From positions 3,658,001 to 3,722,000 of the forward strand of contig NZ_JADOTY010000001.1 in assembly GCF_015751785.1 (NCBI RefSeq): a stretch of 64,000 nt of DNA, in the 5' to 3' direction. The stretch comes from Micromonospora vinacea. GTDB lineage: Bacteria > Actinomycetota > Actinomycetes > Mycobacteriales > Micromonosporaceae. Positions within the stretch are counted from its first letter, which is position 1. Every line of letters begins with the position of its first letter. Shown here piece after piece: positions 15,157 to 24,238 of the stretch. The translations under genes were made by a program, and so were the position numbers. Below the pieces are notes generated by a model. That model saw only the letters and a list, made by a program, of their open reading frames with translations. It had not been told where the DNA came from and made no database searches.

Positions 15157-18100
15157 ATGAAGCTGGTGTGGAGGCGGGCCCGCGAGGCGCGAGGGTTGCT
15201 GGTCGCGGCGGTGATCGCTGCCCTCGTCGCCGTCGCGTTGGTCACTGGGCTGTCCGACTACAACCGTCGGGCGGTGGACGCCGGGCAGCGGGCACTGGTC
15301 GCCGCCTCGCCCGCCGAGGAGCGCGGCCTTCTGGTCAGTGGCTCGGGTGGGCGGGACGCGGCCGAGTTCGCAAGCCGGGACAAGGCGGTCCGAGCCGAGC
15401 TCGCCACCGGGCTCGGCGGCGTCCCGGTCAGCGTCACCGCCGCCCGTTACGGCACCGGCCGCGAGCTGACCGGCGACCTCGGTCAGATCCCGCGTACGGC
15501 CGACGAACCGGTCTTCGCGAACCTGGCCACGCTCGCCGACCTCGCCACCCACGCGGAGCTGACCAGTGGCGCCTGGCCCCGCCCCGGAGCGAACCCCGTC
15601 CAGGTGAGTCTGCCCGAGCGGGTCGCCGGCGCCCTCGGCCTGACCGTCGGCGAACGCGTCCCGGTGCGCGACCGGGCCACCGAACGACGGGGAGAGTTGG
15701 TGCTCGCCGGTACCTGGCGGCCCCGCGACCCGGCGGACGCGTACTGGCTGCTGGCCCCCGGTGTGGGCACGGGCAGCGCCGGTTCCGGCACCTCGTACGG
15801 ACCGTTCACGCTCGACCCGGCCGACTTCGCGGCCACCTTCCCGGGCTCGGTGTCGGCGTCCTGGCTGGCCCAGCCGGACCTCGGTGGCGTCGACACCGCC
15901 GACCTGCCCGCCGTTCGGAAAGCCCTCACCGAGGCGGTCTCGGCCGTGCCCGAGGCCGCCCAACTGGGCAGCTCCGGGCAGACGGTGACGAAGATGCCGC
16001 AGTTGCTGGACCGGATCGCCCGCGCCGACCTGGTGGGTCGCTCGTCGCTGGCCACCCCGCTGCTGCTCATCCTGGTGCTCGCCGGGTACGCGCTGGTGCT
16101 GGTCGCCGCGCTGCTGCACGAGGACCGCCGCCCACAGACCGCGCTGCTACGTGCCCGCGGCGCCGCCCGTCGGCAGTTGGCCGGCCTGGCCGCCCGCGAG
16201 GCGACCCTGGTGGTCGCCCCGGCCGCCGTGCTCGGTCCGCTGATCGCCGGTGAGGCGCTGCGCTACATCCGACCCGGCGGCTCGGCTGACCTCTCCACCG
16301 CCGGCGGCAACGCCACCCTTGTCTGGGCGGCGGCAGCGGCCACCGCGGCCGGCTGCCTCGTCGCCATGGTCCTTCCGGCGCTGCGCGGCGCCGGGACGTA
16401 CGTCGCCGACATGGCGGCCCGATCCCGGCCGAACCGGGCGGCGAGCGTGCAACGCGCCAGCGTGGACCTGATGCTCGTGGCGCTCGCCGTGCTCGCCTGG
16501 GTGCAGCTACGCCGGTACGCCTCCCCGCTGGCGGGCTCGGGCGGCCGGCTCGGGCTCGACCCGCTGCTGGTCGCCGCCCCGACGCTCGGTGTGCTGGCCG
16601 GTGCCGTGCTGGCGCTGCGGGTGCTCCCGCCGCTCACCCGGTTCGCGGAGCGATTCGTCGACCGACGTCCCTGGACCGCCACCATGTTCGGCATGTGGCA
16701 GGCCGGCCGGCGTCCGCACGCCGGCCCGGTCCTGCTGCTCGCCCTCGCCGTCGGCGGCAGCACCCTGGCCTGGTCGCTGATCAGCACGGGCGAGCGGTCC
16801 CAGGTCGAACAAGCCGGATACACGGTCGGCGCCGACGTTCGGGTCACCGAACGGGCTGGTGTCGCCCCGCCGAACAGGGCCGCTCAGCTCGCCGCGCTGC
16901 CGAGTGTGAGCCGGGTGCTGCCGGCGTGGCGGGACGAGGTGCGCGTCGGGCGGGAAAACCTGCCAGTGACTGTGATCGGCGTCGACCCGGCCAGCGCCCC
17001 GGGTGTCGTCCGGCTCGCCGACCGGCTCGCCGACGGGTCGGCCTCGGAGCAGTACCAGCGGATGGTCGGGGCGCGTGAAGCCGTCGGGGGCGTCGAGCTA
17101 CCTGAGGGCACCCGCACGATCACCGGCAACGTCCGTACGCCGGTGGGAACGCCCGACGAACCGCACCGGATCTCCGTGGCGCTGCTGGTCACCAGCGCGG
17201 GGGGCCTCGCCTTCCGGCTGCCGGCGGTGGACGCCCCGAGCGACGGGCGGGCTACGCGCTTCACGGTCCAGCTACCGGACGTGGGAGGAGTGCCGCTCCG
17301 GGTGGCCGGGTTCGAAGCCGACGGCGGGCGGGCCGGCGGCGACTCGTACGGGCTTCAGATAGAGGGGCTGACGCTCGTCGACGCGGGCGGTGAGGCTCGC
17401 CCCGCCGATCTCACCGGTGAGTGGGCGGCGACCTGGGCCGACGGACCGCGCGTGCCGGTGCAGAAGAGCGGCAGCGGATTCGTCGCCAGCCGTCCGGTGC
17501 AACGCTGGCCGGGCCTGGAGCGCATCGACCAGGGCCCGACCCGGTTCGTTGTCGTTCCGGCCGCGAAGGCGGTCGTACCGGTGCTGATGACCCCCCAGGT
17601 ACGCGAGGCGCTGAGCCTGCGCGTCGGCGACACAGTCGACCTCACGCTCTCCGGGGTGACGGTGCCGGTGCGCCTGGTCGGTGAGCTGAGCGCCGTGCCG
17701 ACCACCACTGCGGCAGGCGTGCTGCTGGACCTGCCCGCGGCGGTCGACGTGCTGATCCGTGCCGGCGGGACGCTGCGACCCGTACCGGAATGGTGGGTCG
17801 GCGCCGCCGACGCGAACGCCGCCGCCCAGGCGGCCAGCGCACTCCCCGGCGTCACAGTGCTCAACCGGGAGGCGGCGATCGAGGCGGCCGCCGACGACCC
17901 GTACTGGCGCGGCTCGCGTACCGGAATGCTCGCCGCCGCGCTCGGCGCGGTGCTGCTCGCCCTCGTCGGCCTGATGGTGGACGTGTGGGCCACCGCCCGG
18001 CGTCGGCTCGGCGAGTTCGCGGTCCTGCACACCCTCGGTGCCACGCCCCGGCTGATGGCCCGGGCGCTGCTGGCCGAGCAGACGTTCCTCGCCGGCATCG

Positions 18101-18339
18101 GCGTGGGCGTCGGGCTGTTGCTCGGCACCGCGGTCGGCGCGACGATGGCCCCACTTGTCATCCTCACCCCGGCCGCCGGCCGGCCGACACCCCCGGCGGC
18201 GTTCGTGCTGCCCTGGGTGCCCATCGGCCTGACCGCGGTCGGTCTGCTGCTGGCGGCGCTCGCCTTCAGCGCGTTCATCGCCACCGGCATCCGTCAGCGG
18301 GTGGCGGCGGTGCAGCTGCGAATCGGGGGAGAACGATGA
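15157..18339 (+). CDS. FtsX-like ABC transporter permease (large)
   Basis: 1060 residues, with AGGGGAGG upstream of the ATG. An N-terminal membrane helix (about 14-32) is followed by a large extracytoplasmic domain, a multi-helix FtsX core around 290-480, a second periplasmic-type domain, and a C-terminal FtsX core at about 925-1050 containing the conserved RRRLGEFAVLHTLGATPRLM coupling segment. This duplicated arrangement matches MacB/LolE-type mechanotransmission permeases, which export or move peptides, lipids or lipoproteins using cytoplasmic ATPases. First gene of a four-gene operon; substrate unknown. Confidence 0.93.
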   Translation: MKLVWRRAREARGLLVAAVIAALVAVALVTGLSDYNRRAVDAGQRALVAASPAEERGLLVSGSGGRDAAEFASRDKAVRAELATGLGGVPVSVTAARYGTGRELTGDLGQIPRTADEPVFANLATLADLATHAELTSGAWPRPGANPVQVSLPERVAGALGLTVGERVPVRDRATERRGELVLAGTWRPRDPADAYWLLAPGVGTGSAGSGTSYGPFTLDPADFAATFPGSVSASWLAQPDLGGVDTADLPAVRKALTEAVSAVPEAAQLGSSGQTVTKMPQLLDRIARADLVGRSSLATPLLLILVLAGYALVLVAALLHEDRRPQTALLRARGAARRQLAGLAAREATLVVAPAAVLGPLIAGEALRYIRPGGSADLSTAGGNATLVWAAAAATAAGCLVAMVLPALRGAGTYVADMAARSRPNRAASVQRASVDLMLVALAVLAWVQLRRYASPLAGSGGRLGLDPLLVAAPTLGVLAGAVLALRVLPPLTRFAERFVDRRPWTATMFGMWQAGRRPHAGPVLLLALAVGGSTLAWSLISTGERSQVEQAGYTVGADVRVTERAGVAPPNRAAQLAALPSVSRVLPAWRDEVRVGRENLPVTVIGVDPASAPGVVRLADRLADGSASEQYQRMVGAREAVGGVELPEGTRTITGNVRTPVGTPDEPHRISVALLVTSAGGLAFRLPAVDAPSDGRATRFTVQLPDVGGVPLRVAGFEADGGRAGGDSYGLQIEGLTLVDAGGEARPADLTGEWAATWADGPRVPVQKSGSGFVASRPVQRWPGLERIDQGPTRFVVVPAAKAVVPVLMTPQVREALSLRVGDTVDLTLSGVTVPVRLVGELSAVPTTTAAGVLLDLPAAVDVLIRAGGTLRPVPEWWVGAADANAAAQAASALPGVTVLNREAAIEAAADDPYWRGSRTGMLAAALGAVLLALVGLMVDVWATARRRLGEFAVLHTLGATPRLMARALLAEQTFLAGIGVGVGLLLGTAVGATMAPLVILTPAAGRPTPPAAFVLPWVPIGLTAVGLLLAALAFSAFIATGIRQRVAAVQLRIGGER

Positions 18340-21044
18340 ACGTCGGGGCGGCCGTCCGGCGGGTCCGGGCGTACGGGGGGCAGTTCCTGCTGCTGGCGGT
18401 GCTGACCCTGGTGGTCACGCTGCTGATCAGCGGAGTGCCCCGGTTGGTCAACCGGCTCGCCGAACAGGGACTGCGAGCGCAACTCAACAGCGAGCCGGCC
18501 GCCCGGCGGGACCTCTCGTACGCCACCAGCCTGGAGCCGGCGACGTCACGGCGGACGGCGATGGGCGACGCCGCCGAACGGTTCGACGCCCTGGCCGCGG
18601 AGATGCCGCCGCCGGTGCGCTCGGCAGTGACCGAGCGGTGGTACAGCGTCGAGACCGCGGCGGCCCGCGTGGCCGGACCGGACCTGGCGGCCCGCAACCT
18701 GCTGGTCGACCTGGGCCTGCGGGCCATGCCCGACATACAGGGCGCCAGCACCCTCGTCGAGGGGACGTGGCCGAGCGAGACGTACGTTCCCGAACGGCCG
18801 ATCGAGGTGGCGCTCGACGTCGACGTGGCCGGCAAGCTCAACCTGCGCGCCGGCAGCCAACTGCGCATCGGCAACACCGACGACAAGGGCAGGCTCATCG
18901 ACGGTGCCCCGCTGGTGGTGACCGGGCTGTTCCGCCCTGTCGACCGCGCCAACGGCATCTGGGACGGGCTGCCACAGCTGCTGCGGGTCATCGAACCGCA
19001 GGGTGATGGTGAGCCGTTCGTCATCGTCGGCGTCGTCGCGCAGTCGCCCTTCAACAAGCGGGCCGCCGCGGGTTGGCCGATCCAGTCCAACTGGCGCTAC
19101 CGACTGGGCGTCGACCGGCTCGACGCACGCGAGCTGGACCAGCTGATCGACGGCCTGCAGGTGATGCAGCGCAACCAGCCGACGGGGATCACCCTGACCC
19201 AGGGCGTCGACGTCCCGTTGCGCGCGTTCGCCGCCCAGATCGATGCCGTCCGGACCCTGCTCGCGGTGATCGCGGCCGGCGTACTGGCCACCCTGGCCGG
19301 GCTCATCGTGCTCGCGGCGGGTCTCGCCACCAGACGGCGTCGCTCGGAGTTCGCGCTGCTGCGCGCCCGTGGCGGCGGGGCCACCGCCGGTGCCCGGCGC
19401 AGCCTCGCCGAGTCGGTGCTTGTGGTGCCGGTCGCCGCCGCGCTGGGCTGGTGGCTGGGCACGCTGTTCCCCGGCGCCCCGGATCCGACCACGCCGTACG
19501 TCATCGTGGTGACCGTGCTGGTCACGCTGGCGCTGCCGTTGGCGACGCTGGCCGTACCGGCCGGCGGGGCGGCGCGCCGGGACCTGATCCGGGTGCGCCC
19601 GTCGGCCCGTCGGCTCACAGTGGAGGTGTCTCTGCTGCTCCTGGCCGGGCTCGCCGCGGTGCTGCTGCGCCGACGTGGCCTGACGCTCGGCGAGGTGGAC
19701 CCACTGCTGGTGTCGGTGCCGGTGCTCCTCGCGGTCGCGGCGGCGGTGCTGGCGCTGCGGGCGTACCCCTGGCCGTTGTTGCTGGTCAGCCGCCTGGCCG
19801 CACGGACCCGGGGCAGCGTGGCCTTCCTCGGCACGGCCCGCGCCGGCCGCGCGGCGGTCGCCGCCCCGCTGGTCGTGGTGGTGCTGGCGATCGGCACCGC
19901 CGCGTTCTGCGCGGTCGTGGCCGCCGGCGTCGACGCGAGCCGGGAACGGGCCGCCGAGCAGATCGTCCCCGCCGACGCGGTGATCCGCGGGGAGCGCTTC
20001 GCACCCGACACCGTCGACGAGCTGGGCCGTCTGCCGGGGGTCCGGGCCGTCACCCCGGTCCTGTACGAGGACGATGAGCGGTTCGCGTCCGACGAGGTCG
20101 GCACCGACGCCTTCATCGGGCAGACGGACGTGCTGCTGGTCGACGGCTCGGGGTTGGACACCGTCGCTCGCGAATCCGAGGTGGACCTCCCGGTTCCGGC
20201 CGCACTGCGCGCCGCCGGGCCCGGCTCGGGTCCGCTGCCGGCGATCGTCTCACCGGCGGTCGCCGCCGACCTGGCGAAGGCCGGGCTGGACGACTCGGCC
20301 TTCATTTCTGTGCAGGGCCAGCGGTACGAGTTCCGGGTGGCCGGCACCCAGGACGGTTTCCCGTTGCTGGCGGCGGACACCGGCCGGTTCGTGATCCTGC
20401 CCTGGCAGGCCCTGCCGACGCGTACCACCATTCCGGTGCCGACCAGCCTGCTGATCGCCGGGGACTCGCTGGACGCCGAGGCGCTGCGCGTCGTCGGTGA
20501 CCAGGGGCAGGTGCGCTACCAGCGGGACGGCACGGTCACCGGTAGGGCCCGGCCGATCGGGGTCACCGTCGACACCCGGGCGGACGTCCGCCGGGAGCTT
20601 GGCGAGGGCGGGGCGAACGGGGTGTTGGCGTTCGGGTTCGTGGCCGGGGCCGTCGGCGGCACCCTGCTCGGGCTGTTGGCCATCGCGTTCACAGTGCTGG
20701 CTGGCGCTCGCTCGCGGGGCCAGGTGCTGTCCCGGCTGCGCACGCTCGGCCTGTCCCGCCGGCAGTGGCGTGGGCTGCTGCTGGTCGAGTTGACCCCGCT
20801 GGTCGCGGTGTCGGTGCTGACCGGTGCGCTGGTCGGGACGGCGCTGCCCCTGCTGCTCAACCCGGTGCTCGGCCTGTCCGCGTTCACCAGTGGTGTGCCC
20901 GTCCGGGTGGCTTTCGAGCCCAGCCTGGTCGCCGCGGTGCTCGCGCTCGGGGCGATCGCCCTCGGCTTCGCGGTCGCCGTCGAGGCCCTGAACAACCGCC
21001 GGTTGCGCCTCGGAGAGGTGCTTCGGCTCGGAGAGGAGAGCTGA
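18336..21044 (+). CDS. FtsX-like ABC transporter permease (second subunit)
   Basis: 902 residues, beginning MNVGAAVRRVRAYGGQFLLL with the ATG inside the stop of the previous permease (ATGA). The layout repeats that of its partner: N-terminal helix, extracytoplasmic domain, FtsX core near 305-470 with the TRRRRSEFALLRARGG coupling segment, a second outer domain, and a C-terminal core near 765-890 (SRGQVLSRLRTLGLSRRQW). Two unlike permeases of this size suggest a heterodimeric membrane unit. Only one base separates it from the first ATPase gene. Confidence 0.93.
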   Translation: MNVGAAVRRVRAYGGQFLLLAVLTLVVTLLISGVPRLVNRLAEQGLRAQLNSEPAARRDLSYATSLEPATSRRTAMGDAAERFDALAAEMPPPVRSAVTERWYSVETAAARVAGPDLAARNLLVDLGLRAMPDIQGASTLVEGTWPSETYVPERPIEVALDVDVAGKLNLRAGSQLRIGNTDDKGRLIDGAPLVVTGLFRPVDRANGIWDGLPQLLRVIEPQGDGEPFVIVGVVAQSPFNKRAAAGWPIQSNWRYRLGVDRLDARELDQLIDGLQVMQRNQPTGITLTQGVDVPLRAFAAQIDAVRTLLAVIAAGVLATLAGLIVLAAGLATRRRRSEFALLRARGGGATAGARRSLAESVLVVPVAAALGWWLGTLFPGAPDPTTPYVIVVTVLVTLALPLATLAVPAGGAARRDLIRVRPSARRLTVEVSLLLLAGLAAVLLRRRGLTLGEVDPLLVSVPVLLAVAAAVLALRAYPWPLLLVSRLAARTRGSVAFLGTARAGRAAVAAPLVVVVLAIGTAAFCAVVAAGVDASRERAAEQIVPADAVIRGERFAPDTVDELGRLPGVRAVTPVLYEDDERFASDEVGTDAFIGQTDVLLVDGSGLDTVARESEVDLPVPAALRAAGPGSGPLPAIVSPAVAADLAKAGLDDSAFISVQGQRYEFRVAGTQDGFPLLAADTGRFVILPWQALPTRTTIPVPTSLLIAGDSLDAEALRVVGDQGQVRYQRDGTVTGRARPIGVTVDTRADVRRELGEGGANGVLAFGFVAGAVGGTLLGLLAIAFTVLAGARSRGQVLSRLRTLGLSRRQWRGLLLVELTPLVAVSVLTGALVGTALPLLLNPVLGLSAFTSGVPVRVAFEPSLVAAVLALGAIALGFAVAVEALNNRRLRLGEVLRLGEES

Positions 21045-21045
21045 G

Positions 21046-22041
21046 ATGACCGCTACCGCCCAGACTCCACTGGTGCCGGACCTGGCCGCCCTGCAACAGC
21101 GGGCCGCGCAACGCGCCGCCGAGCGGGCCGGCGGGCAGGACCGCCTCCGCGGGCACATCGTCTGCGACGGCCTGGTGCGCATCTTCAAGACCGAGGGGGT
21201 GGAGGTGGTCGCCCTGCAGGGACTCGACCTGGTCATCGACCGGGGCGAGCTGGTGGCGATCGTCGGTGCCTCCGGTTCGGGCAAGTCGACCCTGCTCAAC
21301 ATCCTCTCCGGCCTGGACACCCCGACCGCCGGTATCGCCCGGGTGGCCGACTACGACCTGCTCTCGCTCTCGGCCAAGCGACGGCTGAGCTACCGGCGGC
21401 AGCTGGTCGGGTTCGTCTGGCAGCAGACCGGCCGCAACCTGCTGCCGTACCTCAACGCGTCGGAGAACGTCGAGCTGCCGATGCAGTTGGCCGGCAAGCG
21501 CAGCCGCAAGGCCCGTCGGGAGCGGGCCCGGGAACTGCTTGACCTGGTCGGTGTGGGCTACTGCGCCGACCGGCGGCCCGGGCAGCTCAGCGGTGGCGAA
21601 CAGCAGCGGGTCGCGGTGGCGGTGGCGGTGGCCAACGACCCGGAGGTGCTCTTCGCCGACGAGCCGACCGGCGAGCTGGACGAGGCGACCGGCGCGGAGG
21701 TCTTCGCGGCGCTGCGCACCATCAACGCGGAACTGGGCGTCACCATCGTGGTCGTCACCCACGACCACGCCGTGGCCACGCAGGTCCGCCGGACCGTCGC
21801 GATCCGCGACGGCCGGACCGCCTCCGAGGTACGCCGGACCGCGCGGATCGACGCGGACGGCAACACCGAGTTGGTCAGCGAGGAGTACGCGGTGCTGGAC
21901 CGCAACGGTCGGATGCAGTTGCCGGCTGCGTTCGTCGACGCGCTCTCGCTGAAGGAGCGGGTCCGGCTCGACCTGGAGCCGGACCATGTGCAGGTACGGC
22001 CCGGCGACCGGGCCTCGGAGGAGCGGGGGGCGCGGGCATGA
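21046..22041 (+). CDS. ABC transporter ATP-binding protein (LolD/MacB type)
   Basis: 331 residues. Walker A GASGSGKST (74-82), Q-loop FVWQQTGRNLLPY, signature LSGGEQQRV, Walker B VLFADEPTGELDE and the H-loop VVVTHDH. A leader of about 35 residues precedes the domain, and about 80 extra residues follow it (RDGRTASEVRRTARIDADGN onward), which is longer than typical LolD proteins of about 230 residues. It powers the FtsX-like permeases encoded immediately upstream. The next ATPase gene overlaps its stop by four bases. Confidence 0.94.
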   Translation: MTATAQTPLVPDLAALQQRAAQRAAERAGGQDRLRGHIVCDGLVRIFKTEGVEVVALQGLDLVIDRGELVAIVGASGSGKSTLLNILSGLDTPTAGIARVADYDLLSLSAKRRLSYRRQLVGFVWQQTGRNLLPYLNASENVELPMQLAGKRSRKARRERARELLDLVGVGYCADRRPGQLSGGEQQRVAVAVAVANDPEVLFADEPTGELDEATGAEVFAALRTINAELGVTIVVVTHDHAVATQVRRTVAIRDGRTASEVRRTARIDADGNTELVSEEYAVLDRNGRMQLPAAFVDALSLKERVRLDLEPDHVQVRPGDRASEERGARA

Positions 22042-22778
22042 GCCGGCAGGACATGGTGGTGACCGGCGCGGCCGGGTTCGGCGGTGCGCCCCCGGCGGGC
22101 ACCGACGAGGTGGTCCGGGTCAGCGGGGTCAGCCGGACCTTCGGCCGGGGTGAGCACGCCGTGCACGCGGTGCGGGACGTGTCGTTCACCGCCAACCGGG
22201 GTGAGCTGGTGGCCATCCGAGGTCGGTCCGGGGCCGGCAAGACCACGCTGCTGAACCTGATCGGCGGGCTGGACCGGCCGGACAGCGGTCAGGTGGTGGT
22301 GGCCGGACACGACGTGACCTCGGCCGGAGAGGCGGAGTTGCTGCGGCTGCGCCGGGGCACTGTCGGGTTCGTGTTCCAGACCTTTGGGCTGGTGCCGATC
22401 CTCTCCGCCGCCGAGAACGTGGGCGTGCCGTTGCGGCTGGCGCAGGTGCCGGCCGCGGAGCGAGAAGAACGCGTCTCCGTGCTGCTGGAGATGGTCGGCC
22501 TGGGCGGCCACGCCGCCCAGCGTCCGTACGAGCTGTCCGGTGGCCAGCAGCAGCGGGTCGCCGTGGCGCGTGCGTTGGCCAACGAGCCGGACCTGCTCAT
22601 CGCCGACGAGCCCACCGGTCAGCTCGACTCGGAGACCGGACGGTCCATCATGGATCTGCTGCGCGCGGTGGTGCACGCCCGTGGCATGACGGCCCTGGTG
22701 GCCACACACGACCCGGCCCTGATCGACCTCGCCGACCGGGTGCTCGTCCTGCGCGACGGTCGCCTGGTCGACGGCTGA
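22038..22778 (+). CDS. ABC transporter ATP-binding protein (second ATPase)
   Basis: 246 residues. Walker A GRSGAGKTT (62-70), Q-loop FVFQTFGLVPILSAAENV, signature LSGGQQQRVAVARAL, Walker B LLIADEPTGQLD and H-loop VATHD. The two different ATPases and two different permeases of this operon imply a heteromeric transporter. Last gene of the operon; a 20-bp-arm hairpin lies 60 bases after the stop. Confidence 0.94.
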   Translation: MSRQDMVVTGAAGFGGAPPAGTDEVVRVSGVSRTFGRGEHAVHAVRDVSFTANRGELVAIRGRSGAGKTTLLNLIGGLDRPDSGQVVVAGHDVTSAGEAELLRLRRGTVGFVFQTFGLVPILSAAENVGVPLRLAQVPAAEREERVSVLLEMVGLGGHAAQRPYELSGGQQQRVAVARALANEPDLLIADEPTGQLDSETGRSIMDLLRAVVHARGMTALVATHDPALIDLADRVLVLRDGRLVDG

Positions 22779-22837
22779 CCGCTGACTGCGGGCTGGCCCT
22801 CGGCGGGTTGGCGGATGGCGAATGGTGGTCTGTCGCT

Positions 22838-22903
22838 CGCTGTGGAGCTGATGTCGTAAACGAATCGCCGGCGTGACTCGTCGACGACATCAGCTCCACA
22901 GCG
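22838..22903. repeat. Dispersed palindrome, 20-bp perfect arms
   Basis: Arms 22838-22857 (core TGTGGAGCTGATGTCGT) and 22884-22903 (core ACGACATCAGCTCCACA) are perfect reverse complements around 26 bases. It lies between the ABC operon (+) and a small minus-strand gene, so is placed to stop transcription from both sides. Sequence unrelated to the GATC-ended hairpins elsewhere in the window. Confidence 0.8.
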
Positions 22904-22918
22904 TTTCTCCGGGACTCT

Positions 22919-23134
22919 CTACTGCGCCTGGTCGGGCCGGTCGTCTCCGGGTCGGTCGGTGCGCTTCCGGCCGTCAGGGAGGGACCCGGCGAGCGGGATC
23001 AGCAGGCAGCCCAGCAGGGCGAGGAGAAGACCGGAGCCCGGCCCGGTCGAGATCAGCTCCGCCAACAGCGCCGAGCCGGTTCGCCGCCATGGCGGGCGCG
23101 ACGGAGCGGTACCGGGCATCGTCGGCCTGCTCAT
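22919..23134 (-). CDS. Hypothetical 71-residue protein with one membrane helix
   Basis: MSRPTMPGTAPSRPPWRRTG, one hydrophobic stretch (about 31-50, GSGLLLALLGCLLIPLAGSL), then a charged tail rich in Arg and Asp. No convincing Shine-Dalgarno site precedes the ATG at 23134, and the in-frame ATG at residue 6 could be the start instead. It fills a gap between a hairpin and a GNAT gene, and its codon third positions are G/C-rich. Unrecognised; may be a real small membrane protein or chance. Confidence 0.4.
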   Translation of the reverse strand: MSRPTMPGTAPSRPPWRRTGSALLAELISTGPGSGLLLALLGCLLIPLAGSLPDGRKRTDRPGDDRPDQAQ

Positions 23135-23198
23135 GGCAGCGAACGTAACGCGGTCGCGGCGACAACCGCTGCCCCCACCGGGTGGGCGTGACGCCGGG

Positions 23199-23651
23199 TC
23201 AGAGCGCGAGCTTCATGCCCTCGTGGCTGGCCACGAAGCCGAGGCCCAGGTAGAAGCGGTGCGCGTCCTCGCGGGTCTTGTCGGTGGTGAGCTGTACCAG
23301 CGCGCAGCCACGCTGCCGGGCCTGCTCGACCGCCCAGGTCATCAGGTCCCGGCCCAGCCCTCGGCCGCGCTGGTCGGAGCGGACCCGGACCGACTCGATC
23401 AGCGACCGCTCACTGCCGTGCCGACCAAGGCCCGGGATGTAGGTGATCTGCAGGCAGCCGACCAGTTCACCGGCCCGCTCGGCCACGATCAGTTGGTTGC
23501 GGGGGTCCGCGTCGATGGCCGCGAACGCCCTCTCGTACGCCTCGTCGACCTCGGTGAAGTCGCGGGCCTTACCCAGGACGTCGTCGGCGAGCAGGGCGAT
23601 GACGGCCGGCAGGTCAGCCCGGACCGCCTCCCGGTAGATCACGTCGGTCAT
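23199..23651 (-). CDS. GNAT family N-acetyltransferase
   Basis: 150 residues from the ATG at 23651 (MTDVIYREAVRADLPAVIAL); an open stretch of 22 codons upstream has no conserved features. The acetyl-CoA motif is VRVRSDQRGRGLGRDLMTWA, and the C-terminus has DAHRFYLGLGFVASHEGMKL, matching PhnO/YitI-like acetyltransferases of about 150 residues. Substrate unknown. Divergent from the K+ channel gene 74 bases away. Confidence 0.9.
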   Translation of the reverse strand: MTDVIYREAVRADLPAVIALLADDVLGKARDFTEVDEAYERAFAAIDADPRNQLIVAERAGELVGCLQITYIPGLGRHGSERSLIESVRVRSDQRGRGLGRDLMTWAVEQARQRGCALVQLTTDKTREDAHRFYLGLGFVASHEGMKLAL

Positions 23652-23725
23652 GCCGGCGATCCTGACACAGCGAAACCGGCGAATGGGCGTGTGCCGGTTG
23701 CGGGCAACGGGCAGCATGGGGCGGC

Positions 23726-24238
23726 ATGGAGCTCCTGCTACTGCCGTTCCGGTGGATATACCGGGCGTTGGTGTGGTTCGCGAACTCGCCCCGCACGCTG
23801 ATCACCTCGTACCTGTTGATGATCGTGGTGGCCGGGATCATCTACGGGGAGGTCGAGCAGCGCAGCCCGGCCGACGCCGTCTGGTGGGCGGTGGTGACCG
23901 CCTCCACCGTCGGATACGGCGACATCTCGCCGACCACCTGGGCGGGCCGCACACTGGCCGCGCTGCTCATCTCGACAATGGTGCTGCTGGTCATCCCGCT
24001 GATCACCGCGCACTTCGCGAGCCGGCTCATCGTCGACGACAACGCCTTCGAGCATGAGGAGCAGGAGCAGCTCAAGGCCGACGTGCGCCGGATGCGGGCG
24101 CTGCTGGAGGAGCTGGCCACCCGGCAGGGGATCGATCTGCCCCCACTGCCGCCGACCCAGCCGGTCAGCGGGCCGGGCAGCGCTTCCCCTCCGGTGGGAC
24201 GGTCAGGTCGAGCAGGTACGCGTCGACCGCGTCGGTGA
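23726..24238 (+). CDS. Two-helix potassium channel
   Basis: 170 residues. Membrane helix 1 (about 25-41), pore helix AVWWAVVTAS, the selectivity filter TVGYGD (61-66) and helix 2 (about 72-92, RTLAALLISTMVLLVIPLIT) form a KcsA-type pore. A coiled-coil-like charged tail (HEEQEQLKADVRRMRALLEE) may assemble the tetramer; no RCK or cyclic-nucleotide domain follows. The 3' end runs 74 bases into the opposite-strand peptidase gene, so the last 25 residues (basic, Gly/Pro/Arg-rich) may be a dispensable extension. Confidence 0.9.
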   Translation: MELLLLPFRWIYRALVWFANSPRTLITSYLLMIVVAGIIYGEVEQRSPADAVWWAVVTASTVGYGDISPTTWAGRTLAALLISTMVLLVIPLITAHFASRLIVDDNAFEHEEQEQLKADVRRMRALLEELATRQGIDLPPLPPTQPVSGPGSASPPVGRSGRAGTRRPRR

